From: Mucilaginibacter xinganensis
Lineage (GTDB): Bacteria > Bacteroidota > Bacteroidia > Sphingobacteriales > Sphingobacteriaceae
Assembly: GCA_026225055.1 (NCBI GenBank)
Contig: JAMFSA010000254.1
Coordinates: 112,542 to 176,541 of the forward strand
DNA: 64,000 nucleotides
Reading direction: 5' to 3'
The translations under genes were made by a program, and so were the position numbers. Positions 1 to 9,770 of the stretch are shown piece after piece. Below the pieces are notes generated by a model. That model had not been told where the DNA came from. It did no database searches and was given only the letters and a program-made list of their open reading frames with translations. Numbering within the stretch: position 1 is the first letter of the stretch; every line of letters starts with the position of its first letter.

Positions 1-3000
1 TTAATGTGCCTGCAGTATAACTGATATTATAGTTAGCATCCACCGCGCCGCTGGCTGTAATAGGATAGCTGCCCGCAGGTGATGCTGATGAAGCAGTTGT
101 GTTGAGTGTTGGTGCAGTGGTTAAGCTGGCAGCGTTATCGCCATTAACAAACCCACTATAACTGGCTGTTAGTACCGGTAATGCTGTGCCATAGGTTGAA
201 CTTTGATTGTCAGCCGTTATGGTCAAAGCAGCTTTTGCAATGGTTAGCGTGCCGGGAACATATACGATGATGTAATTAGGATCAGCAGCTCCGCTTGCGG
301 TAATAGCATAGGTGCCGGCCGGTGATGCAGATGTGGCAGCTGTTGTAATAGTAGGTGCTGTAGCTAAACTTGAAGCGTTATCGCCATTTACAAAACCACT
401 GTAGCTTGCTGTTAGTGCTGGAAATGCCGAACCATACACAGAGTTTTGATCATTTACGGTGATGGTTAACAGCGCCTTACCAATGGCTAATGTGCCTGCC
501 ACATAACTGATATTGTAATTAAGGTCCACCGCGCCGCTTGCAGTAATAGGGTAGCTACCTGCCGGTGATGCCGATGTAGCTGCTGTACTAATCGTTGGCG
601 CTGTGGTTAAACTTGCCACGTTATCGCCATTAACAAAGCCGCTGTAACTTGCGGTTAGGGCCGGAATAGCTGCGCCGTGCGCTATGCTTTGATTATCGGC
701 AGTAATGGTAAGGTTTGCCTTACTTATGGTTAAGGTACCTGCTATGTAGCTAATGGTATAGTTAGGATCCACCGCTCCGCTTGGGTTAATGGGATAGGAG
801 CCAGCAGGTGATGCAGAAGTACCAGTGGTGCTTAATGTTGCAGCGGTTGTTAAGCTTGCCACATTGTCACCATTTACAAAACCGCTATAACTGGCTGTTA
901 GCGCAGGTAATGCAGAGCCATAAGTTGAGTTTTGGTTATCAGCAGTAACCGTTAATGCAGCTTTGCCGATGGTAAAAGTTCCCGCCACATAACTGATGGT
1001 ATAGTTAGGGTCAACCGCGCCACTTGCTGTAATCGGATAGCTGCCAGCAGGCGATGCTGATGTTGCAGTGGTACTGAGTGTAGGCGCTGTGGTTAGGCTT
1101 GCCGCGTTATCCCCATTAACAAAACCGGTATAACTGGCAGTAAGCACAGGTAATGCGGAGCCATAAGTTGAACTTTGGTTATCGGCAGTAACGGTTAGTG
1201 CTGCTTTGCCTATGGTTAATGTCCCTGCAACATAACTGATAGTGTAATTAGGATCAGCGCCGCCACTTGCCGTAATAGCATAAGTACCTGCCGGTGATGC
1301 TGATGTTGCAGTAGTGCTTATTGTAGGCGCTGTTGATAAACTGGCAGCGTTATCGCCATTTACAAAACCGCTATAATTTACCGTTAAGGCAGGTAATGCC
1401 GAGCCATACACAGAGGTCTGGTTATCAACTGTAATAGTAAGCAATGCCTTACCAATAGATAAAGTACCCGCTACATAACTGATGTTATAGTTGGCATCAA
1501 CCGCTCCACTTGCAGTAATTGGGTAACTGCCTGCCGGAGATGCCGATGTAGCGGTAGTGCTGAGCGTTGGTGCTGTGGTTAAACTTGCCACATTATCCCC
1601 GTTAACAAAACCGCTGTAACTGGCTGTCAAAGTAGGTATGGTTGCGCCGTGAGCTATGTTTTGGTTATCCGCCGTAATGGTAAGGTTTGCTTTGCCGATG
1701 GTTAATGTGCCGGGAACATAAGTTATCGTATAGTTAGGGTCAACTGCTCCACTTGTATTAATTGGATAATTACCTGCCGGTGATGCTGCTGTAGCTGTAG
1801 TGCTTGCAGTTGCCGCAGTGGTTAAACTTGTAACATTATCACCATTTACGAAACCGCTGTAACTTACTGTTAGTGCAGGTAATGTCGCGCCATAAGTTGA
1901 GTTTTGATTGTCGGCGTTAACGGTCAGTGCTGCCTTGCCGATGGTTAAATTTCCGGCAACATAGCTGATGGTATAGTTAGGGTCAACTGCTCCACTTGTA
2001 TTAATTGGATAGTTACCTGTTGGCGATGCTGCTGTGGCTGTAGTGCTTGCGGTTGCCGCAGTGGTTAAACTGGCAATATTATCACCATTTACAAAACCGC
2101 TGTAACTTACTGTAAGTGCAGGTAATGCCGCACCATAGGTTGAACTTTGGTTATCAGCAGTAACCGTTAATGCAGCTTTGCTGATGGTTAATGTACCCGG
2201 CGTATAGCTGATGGCATAATTTGGATCTACTGCGCCGCTTGCGATAAGGGCGTAAGTACCTGCCGGTGATGCTGATGTTGCCGTAGTGCTTATTGTGGGC
2301 TGAGTGGCCAGACTTGCCGAGTTGTCTCCGTTAACAAAACCGCTATAGCTTAACGTAAGCGTTGGCAATGCTGATCCATAAACTGAGGCCTGGTTATTAA
2401 CTGTAATAGTAAGCAGTGCTTTACCAATAGCTAAGGTACCTGCCACATAATTAATATTATAATTAGGATCGACAGCGCCGCTTGCAGTGATAGGGTAGCT
2501 GCCTGCCGATGATGCCGATGTTGCTGTAGTGCTAAGTGTTGGTGCTGTGGTTAAACTGGCCACATTATCACCATTAACAAAACCACTGTAACTTGCTGTC
2601 AAAGCAGGTATGGCTGCCCCGTGAGCGATGCTTCGGTTGTCGGCAGTAATGGTTAGGTTGGCTTTGCCTATGGTTAAAGTTCCGGCCACATAGCTGATGG
2701 TATAGTTAGGGTCCACAGCTCCGCTTGTATTAATTGGATAATTACCTGCCGGTGATGCAGCAGTTGCCGTTGTACTTGCGGTTGCCGCGGTAGTCAAACT
2801 GGCCACATTATCACCATTAACAAAACCACTGTAACTTACTGTTAGTGCAGGTAATGCCGCGCCATAGGTTGAGCTTTGGTTATCGGCAGTAACGGTCAAT
2901 GCAGCTTTGCCGATGGTTAAAGTGCCAGCCACATAGCTGATGGTATAGTTAGGGTCTACCGCTCCGCTTGTATTAATAGGATAATTACCTGCCGGTGAAG

Positions 3001-4120
3001 CAGCAGTTGCGATAGTGCTTGCGGTTGCCGCGGTGGTTAAACTTGTAATATTATCACCATTTACAAAACCGCTGTAGCTGACTGTAAGTGCAGGTAACGC
3101 CGCGCCATAAGTGGAGCTCTGGTTATCGGCAGTAACCGTTAAGGTAGCTTTGCCGATGGCCAAATTTCCTGCCACATAAGTTATTGTATAGTTAGCATCA
3201 ACCGCTCCGCTTGTATTAATAGGGTAATTACCTGCCGGTGAAGCAGCAGTTGCGGTAGTGCTTGCGGTTGCCGCAGTGGTTAAACTTGCAATATTATCAC
3301 CATTTACAAAACCGCTGTAGCTGACTGTAAGTGCAGGTAACGCCGCGCCGTAGGTTGAGCTTTGGTTATCGGCAGTAACGGTCAATGCAGCCTTGCCGAT
3401 TGCTAAAGTGCCCGCCACATAAGTTATTGTATAGTTAGGGTCAACCGCTCCGCTTGTATTAATAGGATAATTACCTGCCGGTGATGCTGCTGTGGCTGTA
3501 GTGCTTGCGGTTGCCGCCGTAGTCAAACTGATAACATTATCACCATTTACAAAACCGCTGTAACTTACTGTTAGTGCAGGTAATGCCGCGCCGTATGTTG
3601 AATTTTGATTATCTGCAGTAACAGTTAAGGCTGCTTTGCCAATGGTTAAAGTACCCGCCACATAAGTTATCGTATAATTAGGGTCTACCGCGTTGCTTAC
3701 GATAATAGGATAGGTATTTACCGGCGATGCTGATGTACCGGTAGTGCTCAAAGTTGGCGCTGTGGTTAAGCTGGCGGCGTTATCGCCATTAACAAAGCCA
3801 GCGTAGCTTGCTGTTAAAGTTGGTAATGCTGAGCCGTATGTTGAAATTTGGTTATCGGCAGTAATAGTTAATGCTGCCTTGCCAATAGTTAACGTGCCGG
3901 GAGCGTAGGTAATAATATAGTTAGGATCAACGGCACCACTTGCATTAATTGCATAGGCGTTGGCTGGCGATGCAGCGGTTGCTGTTGTAGTTAACGTTGG
4001 TGCGGTTGTTAAACTTGCCGAGTTATCGCCATTAACAAAGCCACCATAGCTTGCTGTTAAAGTTGGTAATGCTGAGCCGTAAGTTGAGCTTTGATTATCG
4101 GCAGTAATGGTTAAAGACGC
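1..4120 (-). repeat. Tandem array of 17 MBG-domain units, 243 bp each
   Basis: Seventeen in-frame units of exactly 81 codons lie end to end inside the giant gene; the last one is cut by the window edge. A consensus unit begins AALTVTADNQSSTYG, has SYSGFVNGDN in the middle and ends NYTISYVAGTLTIGK. Units fall into four classes: A (STYGSALP, APTLSTTATSAS), B (STYGAALP, AATASTTATAAS), C (ANL..., IAHGA) and D (ALL..., SVYGS). In transcription order they read A A B B B B C D B B C D A A C D A. C-D pairs recur every four units (C units start at 2662, 1690 and 718), a 972-bp higher-order period. Confidence 0.9.
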
Positions 4121-6706
4121 CTGGGCAACTGTTAATAATTGCGAAACACTGGTTGCTGCTGAGTGCGTGCCATCACCCGCCTGTGATGCGGTAATATGTG
4201 CTGTACCAGCACCTACAATATGGATATTACCGCTTACTATGGTAGCTACGGCTGTGTTATCGCTACTATAGGTAATTGGGGGCGTGCCATTGTTGGTACT
4301 GGTTGCGCCAGGTGCAAAATCGGCAGCGCCATAGGTTTTAGTGGGCAGCGGGTTAAATGTAATATTTTGCGAGATCAGTGACGGTGTTACAGTAAAAGTA
4401 GTTGATGGGCCTGATCCTGGTGTCACATTTCCTGCCAGGTCTGATGCCGTATTTGCGGCTATGGAAATGCCTAATGTTCCGGTACCACTAATGCCTGTAA
4501 TGCTTACCGTATAAGTTTTGCCCGATCCGGTTACAGAAACAGTACCCGTAGCAGTGCCTGTGGTAATAAGCGAAACATTACCTGCTGTAATCGTACTGGC
4601 ATTAAAGTTGGCATCGGCATAAGTTACAGTATAAGTTACCGGGTCGGTTGAGGTGCTGCTTACCGATGGGCTGCTTATGTTTATAGTTGGAACTGTTTTA
4701 TCAAAAGTAATGTCATCACCGGCGGCTACATCATTATAGGTTGTTTGGTTGCCTGCCGGGTCGGTTAGCGCCAATGTAAATGGTATTCTTCCTTCGGCGT
4801 CGCTTGCAGCCATGGTGTAGCTTGCTAAATAGCTGTTTACACCTGTACTTGTGGCTGTAATGGTATGCCCTGCTATGGTAACAACCGGTGTTTGCACAGT
4901 TTCGCTTGAGCTGAAGGTAAGTGATATTACATCACCAACTTTGGCAAAAGCGCTATTTGTTGTATTGTTTGATGCGTAGATCAACCCGGTAGCAATTGGT
5001 GCAGTTTTATCAATAGTATAGGCCTGCCCCGCAAAAGGAAGCGTTGTGCTTATACCCGGGCTTAATCCCGTAGCATTGCCAAGGTTTAATGCTATAGTGC
5101 CATCGCCTGTGCCTGTATTAACCGTTACTGTGTAGGTAGTGCCTGAGCCAGCTACTGATGTAACGCTTGCGCCGCTAACAGTACCTGTAGTTGTTAATGA
5201 AAAATTACTTGTGGTTACACCTGTTTCAGCCGCTGAAAAAGTTACTGTATATTGTACCGAAGCAGCATTGGTTGGGCTAATTGTAGCCAGATTAATTGAG
5301 TTAATAGCCGACAACGATACAGGGGTTACATTATTAGGATTGTTAGTGGCTGTAGTTGTAAGATAGTTTTGGCTGCCTGCAGGGCCGTTATATTCCACCG
5401 CCATTACTCGGTAAGTGTTGCCTGCTGTAAGGCCCGTAATATTTACTGTAGAGCCCGTGCCGTTATACACGCAATACCATCCACTGCCGCCAATTTGCGT
5501 GCCTGATGTATAGGCTGTATTAGCTGTATAGGTAGTACTGTTTACAGGCAATGGGCTGCCGGTTGATGCCTGGGCAATAAAAACAGCCCTTGATGAGCCG
5601 CTGCCGTTGGTCCAGCTGGCGGTGGTGCCTGTTGCCGTGTTATTAGTAAAGGTTACGTTGGTAGCCTGGGTAACCGGGGTGCCTATCAGTTGTATAATAT
5701 TACCCTGGTTATCGGTGCCACCGTTAGTACCACCGTCATTCACATAAATATTAGTTGGGTTTACTATGGCTAAGCCATAAGGGAAATCAAACCCATCGCT
5801 GCTTAAACCGGTGTAAATAGTTGTAGGCGTACCTGTGTCTCCTGTATATCTTACCAATGCATAGCCCGGAAAGCTATTAACTTGTGTGGCATACAGGTTA
5901 TTAGAGGCATCAACAGCTAAAGAGGTTACGTATTGGTTGGTTGATATAGTTGATACCGCGTATGAGCTTGCTTTAGTTAATTTGTAAACATGGCCGCCAT
6001 CGTTATTAGCATTATCATTATCAAAAGAATCAGCTACATAAACATCGCCTGCGGAGTTTACTGCCAGGCCACTGGGTGCAGTGTAAGAATCGCCGCTTAG
6101 TAAGCCGGCCGCATCTAACTTATCATATAAAACAGTGCCTGCCGAGCCTGCACTGCTGCCTGCCGCATATTTAACAACTTCGTAAGCGCCAATCCCGCTG
6201 TTACCACCATCTGCATTTAAATTGTATACTACGGCATATATATTATCGCTCGCATCAACTGCAAGGGCGGAGTAGTAGCCCAAGCTTGCAGTACCTGTTT
6301 GGTAAACTGAAGCTGTGTATGATGTACCACCATTAAATTTAAGCTTGATGATATTGCCATAAGGCACTGTAGCGCCGTCATTATCGGTAGTGAGGTAAAC
6401 ATCGCCATTGCTGGTTACAATAAGCCCCGTTCCGTAATCGCCTGCATTATCATTATCCGGAAAGCCATCATAAATTACGGTAGGGGAGCCCGTGCCGTTG
6501 GTATATTTTACAACTTCGCCCTGGGTGCCGCTGGCGTCAGCTTGTAATGCATATATATTACCGCTTGCATCCTTGGCTAAAGCAGTTGCCAGGGCATTTG
6601 TTGAGAGGGTAACGCTCGTAAATTGTGCACGGGCAGGCAACGCTGTTCCAATAAAAAGAATTATTGCTGAAACAATGTAAAAACCTTTTGTAAATAATGC
6701 TTTCAT
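1..6706 (-). CDS. Giant secreted propeller/Ig/MBG-repeat protein, C-terminus beyond window
   Basis: At least 2235 codons are open on the minus strand with no stop before the left edge, so the C-terminus is missing. The ATG at 6706 is followed by a signal peptide (MKALFTKGFYIVS, cleavage near PARAQ at about residue 28). Residues about 30-335 repeat an NHL/SMP-30-like propeller pattern (GNIYALQAD, GDVYLTTDN, GDVYVADSF). A fibronectin-III-like stretch follows (about 339-440), then three bacterial Ig-like domains (about 460-775, two starting DKT.P) and a Big/MBG-like domain (about 775-862). From residue 863 on there are 17 MBG units of 81 residues. It starts 12 bases after the preceding gene's stop, so it is probably the last gene of an operon. 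A surface adhesin or matrix role is inferred. A type IX sorting domain would be expected off the left edge. Confidence 0.88.
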   Translation of the reverse strand, partial: MKALFTKGFYIVSAIILFIGTALPARAQFTSVTLSTNALATALAKDASGNIYALQADASGTQGEVVKYTNGTGSPTVIYDGFPDNDNAGDYGTGLIVTSNGDVYLTTDNDGATVPYGNIIKLKFNGGTSYTASVYQTGTASLGYYSALAVDASDNIYAVVYNLNADGGNSGIGAYEVVKYAAGSSAGSAGTVLYDKLDAAGLLSGDSYTAPSGLAVNSAGDVYVADSFDNDNANNDGGHVYKLTKASSYAVSTISTNQYVTSLAVDASNNLYATQVNSFPGYALVRYTGDTGTPTTIYTGLSSDGFDFPYGLAIVNPTNIYVNDGGTNGGTDNQGNIIQLIGTPVTQATNVTFTNNTATGTTASWTNGSGSSRAVFIAQASTGSPLPVNSTTYTANTAYTSGTQIGGSGWYCVYNGTGSTVNITGLTAGNTYRVMAVEYNGPAGSQNYLTTTATNNPNNVTPVSLSAINSINLATISPTNAASVQYTVTFSAAETGVTTSNFSLTTTGTVSGASVTSVAGSGTTYTVTVNTGTGDGTIALNLGNATGLSPGISTTLPFAGQAYTIDKTAPIATGLIYASNNTTNSAFAKVGDVISLTFSSSETVQTPVVTIAGHTITATSTGVNSYLASYTMAASDAEGRIPFTLALTDPAGNQTTYNDVAAGDDITFDKTVPTINISSPSVSSTSTDPVTYTVTYADANFNASTITAGNVSLITTGTATGTVSVTGSGKTYTVSITGISGTGTLGISIAANTASDLAGNVTPGSGPSTTFTVTPSLISQNITFNPLPTKTYGAADFAPGATSTNNGTPPITYSSDNTAVATIVSGNIHIVGAGTAHITASQAGDGTHSAATSVSQLLTVAQASLTITADNQSSTYGSALPTLTASYGGFVNGDNSASLTTAPTLTTTATAASPANAYAINASGAVDPNYIITYAPGTLTIGKAALTITADNQISTYGSALPTLTASYAGFVNGDNAASLTTAPTLSTTGTSASPVNTYPIIVSNAVDPNYTITYVAGTLTIGKAALTVTADNQNSTYGAALPALTVSYSGFVNGDNVISLTTAATASTTATAASPAGNYPINTSGAVDPNYTITYVAGTLAIGKAALTVTADNQSSTYGAALPALTVSYSGFVNGDNIASLTTAATASTTATAASPAGNYPINTSGAVDANYTITYVAGNLAIGKATLTVTADNQSSTYGAALPALTVSYSGFVNGDNITSLTTAATASTIATAASPAGNYPINTSGAVDPNYTISYVAGTLTIGKAALTVTADNQSSTYGAALPALTVSYSGFVNGDNVASLTTAATASTTATAASPAGNYPINTSGAVDPNYTISYVAGTLTIGKANLTITADNRSIAHGAAIPALTASYSGFVNGDNVASLTTAPTLSTTATSASSAGSYPITASGAVDPNYNINYVAGTLAIGKALLTITVNNQASVYGSALPTLTLSYSGFVNGDNSASLATQPTISTTATSASPAGTYALIASGAVDPNYAISYTPGTLTISKAALTVTADNQSSTYGAALPALTVSYSGFVNGDNIASLTTAATASTTATAASPTGNYPINTSGAVDPNYTISYVAGNLTIGKAALTVNADNQNSTYGATLPALTVSYSGFVNGDNVTSLTTAATASTTATAASPAGNYPINTSGAVDPNYTITYVPGTLTIGKANLTITADNQNIAHGATIPTLTASYSGFVNGDNVASLTTAPTLSTTATSASPAGSYPITASGAVDANYNISYVAGTLSIGKALLTITVDNQTSVYGSALPALTVNYSGFVNGDNAASLSTAPTISTTATSASPAGTYAITASGGADPNYTISYVAGTLTIGKAALTVTADNQSSTYGSALPVLTASYTGFVNGDNAASLTTAPTLSTTATSASPAGSYPITASGAVDPNYTISYVAGTFTIGKAALTVTADNQNSTYGSALPALTASYSGFVNGDNVASLTTAATLSTTGTSASPAGSYPINPSGAVDPNYTISYIAGTLTISKANLTITADNQSIAHGAAIPALTASYSGFVNGDNVASLTTAPTISTAATSASPAGSYPITASGAVDLNYNISYVAGTLAIGKALLTITVNDQNSVYGSAFPALTASYSGFVNGDNASSLATAPTITTAATSASPAGTYAITASGAADPNYIIVYVPGTLTIAKAALTITADNQSSTYGTALPVLTASYSGFVNGDNAASLTTAPTLNTTASSASPAGSYPITASGAVDANYNISYTAGTL

Positions 6707-6718
6707 ATTTTTTGGTTT

Positions 6719-7882
6719 TTATATACACAGGTATGGGTTTTGCCAGCCACTCACACTTTCCTCATGAATCTCTTTAAAATCCGGTGAATCGAATCTTAAG
6801 CCATTGCCCTGACTTAGTACTGTTTTATAGATCTTTTTTGATGATGTTTTAATAGAAACCACATCAATTACCGGTAACGAAAAACCGGATAGCGGGTAAA
6901 AATTACGTTCGCCCCTTGGCCCAATTACTGATTCTTTTTGAAGGAGTTTTATAACTGAGGCCCAGTCGCGCTTTAAAAGCTGTGGTTTAACTTCCCGTAA
7001 GGCAAGCCCGGCTTCATAACCTAATAAACCATAAATATTGGCCATCTGCCCGCCGAGGCTTTCATATCTTTTTACAAATTCTTTATTATGGATATTTTCG
7101 GCATTGCGGTTCCATGATGTAGCCGCGTATAATTCCAGGTCTAATCCTGCAATATCCTCCAATAGATCATCATACACCATATTCTCCACTACACACAACG
7201 GGATATGTTTGTGAAAGGGTGATTGCCGCCACGCGGCTAAAAACTCATTCCCCATATTACCTGCAAAAACAGCATGCACATAGTTGGGAGTGTTCAGTTT
7301 AATCTCGCTAAAAAAACTATCAAGGTGTAATCTTTTAATGTCAGAAGGGTCGCGCGGAATTACATGCAGCCCCATTTGGGTTGCCCCGGCTGCACAGGCC
7401 CCTTTATAAAAAGCACCACTTAAATGATAACCGGCCTCATACACAGGCATCACCATCATTCCGGTGCCGCCGTATTGTTTATGCGCCCAATTACCTAAAG
7501 CGTATTGTGATTGCCATATTTGTTGCGAAGAATAAAATATACGCGGGCTGAGGTGGTTGAAATAAGGAATATACTCACCCATATCAAAAAAGAAAGCCAA
7601 TTTATTATGCAATTCTATTACAGGGATGATATCAGGCAGAGATTTATAGCTTATCAAGCCTGAGATTATATCAACCTGGTCAAAAAATATCAGCTTGTTT
7701 ACAGCTTCCAGCGCGTTTTTAGCATCCCCCATTTGCGTATAAATAGGGATGAACTGAATTTCATTTTGTTTAATAGTGCCGGGATATAATCCCTGTAATA
7801 TGCCGGCCATTAAATGGTGGCCATAAAAGGGATAGACCCCCGAATAGGGGGTCAACAAACCTATTTTTATTGGCGTTGTCAA
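6719..7882 (-). CDS. Type 1 periplasmic-binding-fold protein without signal peptide
   Basis: This 387-residue protein resembles the substrate-binding component of branched-chain amino acid or amide/urea ABC transporters (Peripla_BP_5/6 type). The N-terminus IKIGLLTPYSGVYPFYG is the usual first strand and ligand loop. Other family-like stretches are the GDAKNALEAVNKLI region and MANIYGLLGYEAGLAL near the C-terminus. The first strand starts five residues after Met1, so no signal peptide or lipobox is present and a cytoplasmic location is likely, as for AmiC-type ligand sensors. No permease or ATPase gene is adjacent. It lies 30 bases downstream of the collar-domain gene and 12 bases upstream of the giant secreted protein, so the three are probably co-transcribed. 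Ligand and role are unknown. Confidence 0.78.
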   Translation of the reverse strand: MTTPIKIGLLTPYSGVYPFYGHHLMAGILQGLYPGTIKQNEIQFIPIYTQMGDAKNALEAVNKLIFFDQVDIISGLISYKSLPDIIPVIELHNKLAFFFDMGEYIPYFNHLSPRIFYSSQQIWQSQYALGNWAHKQYGGTGMMVMPVYEAGYHLSGAFYKGACAAGATQMGLHVIPRDPSDIKRLHLDSFFSEIKLNTPNYVHAVFAGNMGNEFLAAWRQSPFHKHIPLCVVENMVYDDLLEDIAGLDLELYAATSWNRNAENIHNKEFVKRYESLGGQMANIYGLLGYEAGLALREVKPQLLKRDWASVIKLLQKESVIGPRGERNFYPLSGFSLPVIDVVSIKTSSKKIYKTVLSQGNGLRFDSPDFKEIHEESVSGWQNPYLCI

Positions 7883-7912
7883 TTTGAATAAGATTAATAG
7901 GCTGGATGATGC

Positions 7913-8458
7913 TTAGTTTCTTGAAGGAAAAATCCCTGACGTAATTATAATATATGAAACAGCAAGATAAGGCTGTAGAATTGAAACAGGTATCCCACTA
8001 CCTGTAATACCAATAGCATTTGGGGCTAAGGTAGTGTTAGGGGCTGTAGTTGTATAAATTTTCCCAACCTCAGCAGCAGGTCCTGAACCGGTTACCGGCC
8101 CCTTTGATAAAAAGGTTGTGGTGCCGGGGATACCTGTTGTTCCTGTGCCATTGTTTGCATTAAGCGAGTGTGAGTGCTGAGGTAGATTACTGATCAGCAA
8201 TGATACGTTTTCTGTACCGCTCGCTTGCCCTATAACATAATTACTTGTCCCCGGCCCTTGTCCCTGGCCAATAGGAACCCGGCCGCGCAAATCGGGTATG
8301 GCAAAAGTAGTTGTGCCGTTACCTCCATAAAAAGTGCCTATTAGTGAAAAAAGGGCGGTGTTTTGCGCTATTGATATTAGCTGGCCACTACAAAATAAAG
8401 ATCCGCGGGGATTAAAATTACCGGCGAATATAAATATTAGTGCAAGGTATACTTCCAT
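7913..8458 (-). CDS. Phage tail collar-domain protein (microcystin-dependent-protein type)
   Basis: This 181-residue protein carries the tail collar domain: FCSGQLISIAQNTALFSLIG, then FYGGNGTTTFAIPDLRGRVP, within residues about 20-65. Its end, QPYLAVSYIIITSGIFPSRN, closely follows the usual terminus of the bacterial MdpB-like family. The middle is Gly/Thr/Asn-rich (residues about 98-155), as expected for trimeric beta-structured fibres. In phage the domain sits in short-tail or tail-fibre proteins, but no other phage gene is near, so this is a bacterial cellular copy. It is the first gene of the minus-strand set and has 340 bases of AT-rich DNA upstream. Function is not established; surface or secreted fibre is an inference. 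Confidence 0.87.
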   Translation of the reverse strand: MEVYLALIFIFAGNFNPRGSLFCSGQLISIAQNTALFSLIGTFYGGNGTTTFAIPDLRGRVPIGQGQGPGTSNYVIGQASGTENVSLLISNLPQHSHSLNANNGTGTTGIPGTTTFLSKGPVTGSGPAAEVGKIYTTTAPNTTLAPNAIGITGSGIPVSILQPYLAVSYIIITSGIFPSRN

Positions 8459-8798
8459 AATAAATAAGGCTTGGATTAAGGTTTATAATTGGTTGAATAA
8501 TTAAATCAATATTAGATATATTTTTCTTTAAATTTTACATTTGAAGAAAAAAAAAGTGAAAAAAAATGACTGATTATCAGTTGTTTAAGTATCTGTAAAT
8601 AAAATATCGCCATTGTTATGTTTTTTAATGTAAACACATTTAATTATAGTTAATCTTAAAAATGAACAATGTGAACATATAAGAATTATTGTTAGTAACT
8701 ATCTGTTCATCAAATAGATGCATTGATCATATTATTTTGAATTTCTAAAAAAATATTTAATACATTTAAATGCTAATTATATCACAATTTATATCACA
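8459..8798. other. Divergent intergenic region, AT-rich
   Basis: These 340 bases separate the minus-strand collar gene and the plus-strand metallophosphatase gene and must hold both promoters. The DNA is very AT-rich with A-tracts around 8544-8566. I could not assign a confident promoter box, operator or RNA. Confidence 0.5.
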
Positions 8799-9743
8799 AT
8801 GAACAATCACCGCAGGTTATTTCTTAGCCAATTGTCATTAGTAGCCGGCGCAGCCGCTTTAAGCAAGCCAATGGATTCGATGGCTGTTATCAGCAAGCAT
8901 GTGAATACATTATGTGCAGCTAAAACCAATGTTACTATTTACCATACTAATGATCTGCATGGCCACATTAATGCAGCTTATAATAATATAGGTGGACTTA
9001 ACCATATAAAAACTCTGTTGAGAGATCAGGATACCAGCGGGTTGTTATTGGATGCAGGTGATTTTATAGATGGATCGAATACACTAGCGCATCAGAAAGA
9101 GGTGATCTCTACAATGAATGCCATGGGATACCATGCTGCTACTATTGGCAATCATGAACTTGCCCTCGGGCAGGATCACCTGGCTGCACTTGCTTCGTTA
9201 ATGCAATTTGCACTGGTGAATTGCAATTATAAATTTAATAGTGAATTGAGTAAGGTGGTAAAGCCATATATTATTATAAACAGTGGTAAATATAAAATAG
9301 GCATCACTGGTGTTGGCCTGCAGGTTGCAGGTGTAATTTATGATGATGCCATAAAATGCGCCAACCAAACGGCAAAACTACTGAAAGAGGATGAGCATTG
9401 CGATGTGGTTATCTGTCTTTCACATTTGGGCTATCAGCAGGAAGACGGCAAGCCTGATAATCAGACGTTGGCAAGTGAATCTGAACATATAGATATGATC
9501 ATTAGCGGCCATAACCGAAAGTTAATGAGCGGCCAGCTAATAATGCGAAATAAAAACAGACACGAAGTGATTATTAGCCATGCTGCCTGGAATGGCCTTA
9601 TGGTAGGTAAAGCCGTATTTAGTTTTGACGGTGGCAAACAAAAAAACAATATTGATACCCGGTACATGGTACCCGGCCAGCTTTATGGCCAAAAGTTTGC
9701 AGCTGCGTACGCCAATTTGTGCTTAATGAGTCAACAGGCTTAG
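8799..9743 (+). CDS. Tat-exported 5'-nucleotidase-type metallophosphatase, catalytic domain only
   Basis: The product is a 314-residue calcineurin-like metallophosphatase related to the N-terminal domain of UshA/5'-nucleotidases. Metal-ligand motifs are visible in order: NDLHGH (51-56), DAGD (85-88), GNHE (117-120), SHLG (H209) and SGHN (H238). The N-terminus NHRRLFLSQLSL followed by a hydrophobic AGAAAL run looks like a twin-arginine signal, suggesting folded, metal-loaded export. The second domain of UshA, which binds the nucleotide base, is missing, so the substrate could be a nucleotide, a sugar phosphate or another phosphoester. It is followed after 27 bases by the hydroxylase-like gene, so it probably leads a three-gene operon. 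Confidence 0.85.
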   Translation: MNNHRRLFLSQLSLVAGAAALSKPMDSMAVISKHVNTLCAAKTNVTIYHTNDLHGHINAAYNNIGGLNHIKTLLRDQDTSGLLLDAGDFIDGSNTLAHQKEVISTMNAMGYHAATIGNHELALGQDHLAALASLMQFALVNCNYKFNSELSKVVKPYIIINSGKYKIGITGVGLQVAGVIYDDAIKCANQTAKLLKEDEHCDVVICLSHLGYQQEDGKPDNQTLASESEHIDMIISGHNRKLMSGQLIMRNKNRHEVIISHAAWNGLMVGKAVFSFDGGKQKNNIDTRYMVPGQLYGQKFAAAYANLCLMSQQA

Positions 9744-9770
9744 GCAGGCAATAATTAAAAGTCCACCTTT

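Noticed and set aside
1..4120. Regular direct repeats that could suggest a CRISPR array
   Set aside because: The unit is 243 bp, fully open in one frame and codes for an MBG domain, with no unique spacers between short repeats.
7913..8458. Prophage remnant, because of the tail collar domain
   Set aside because: No capsid, terminase, integrase, lysis or other tail gene is nearby, and the protein fits the cellular MdpB-like family over its full length.
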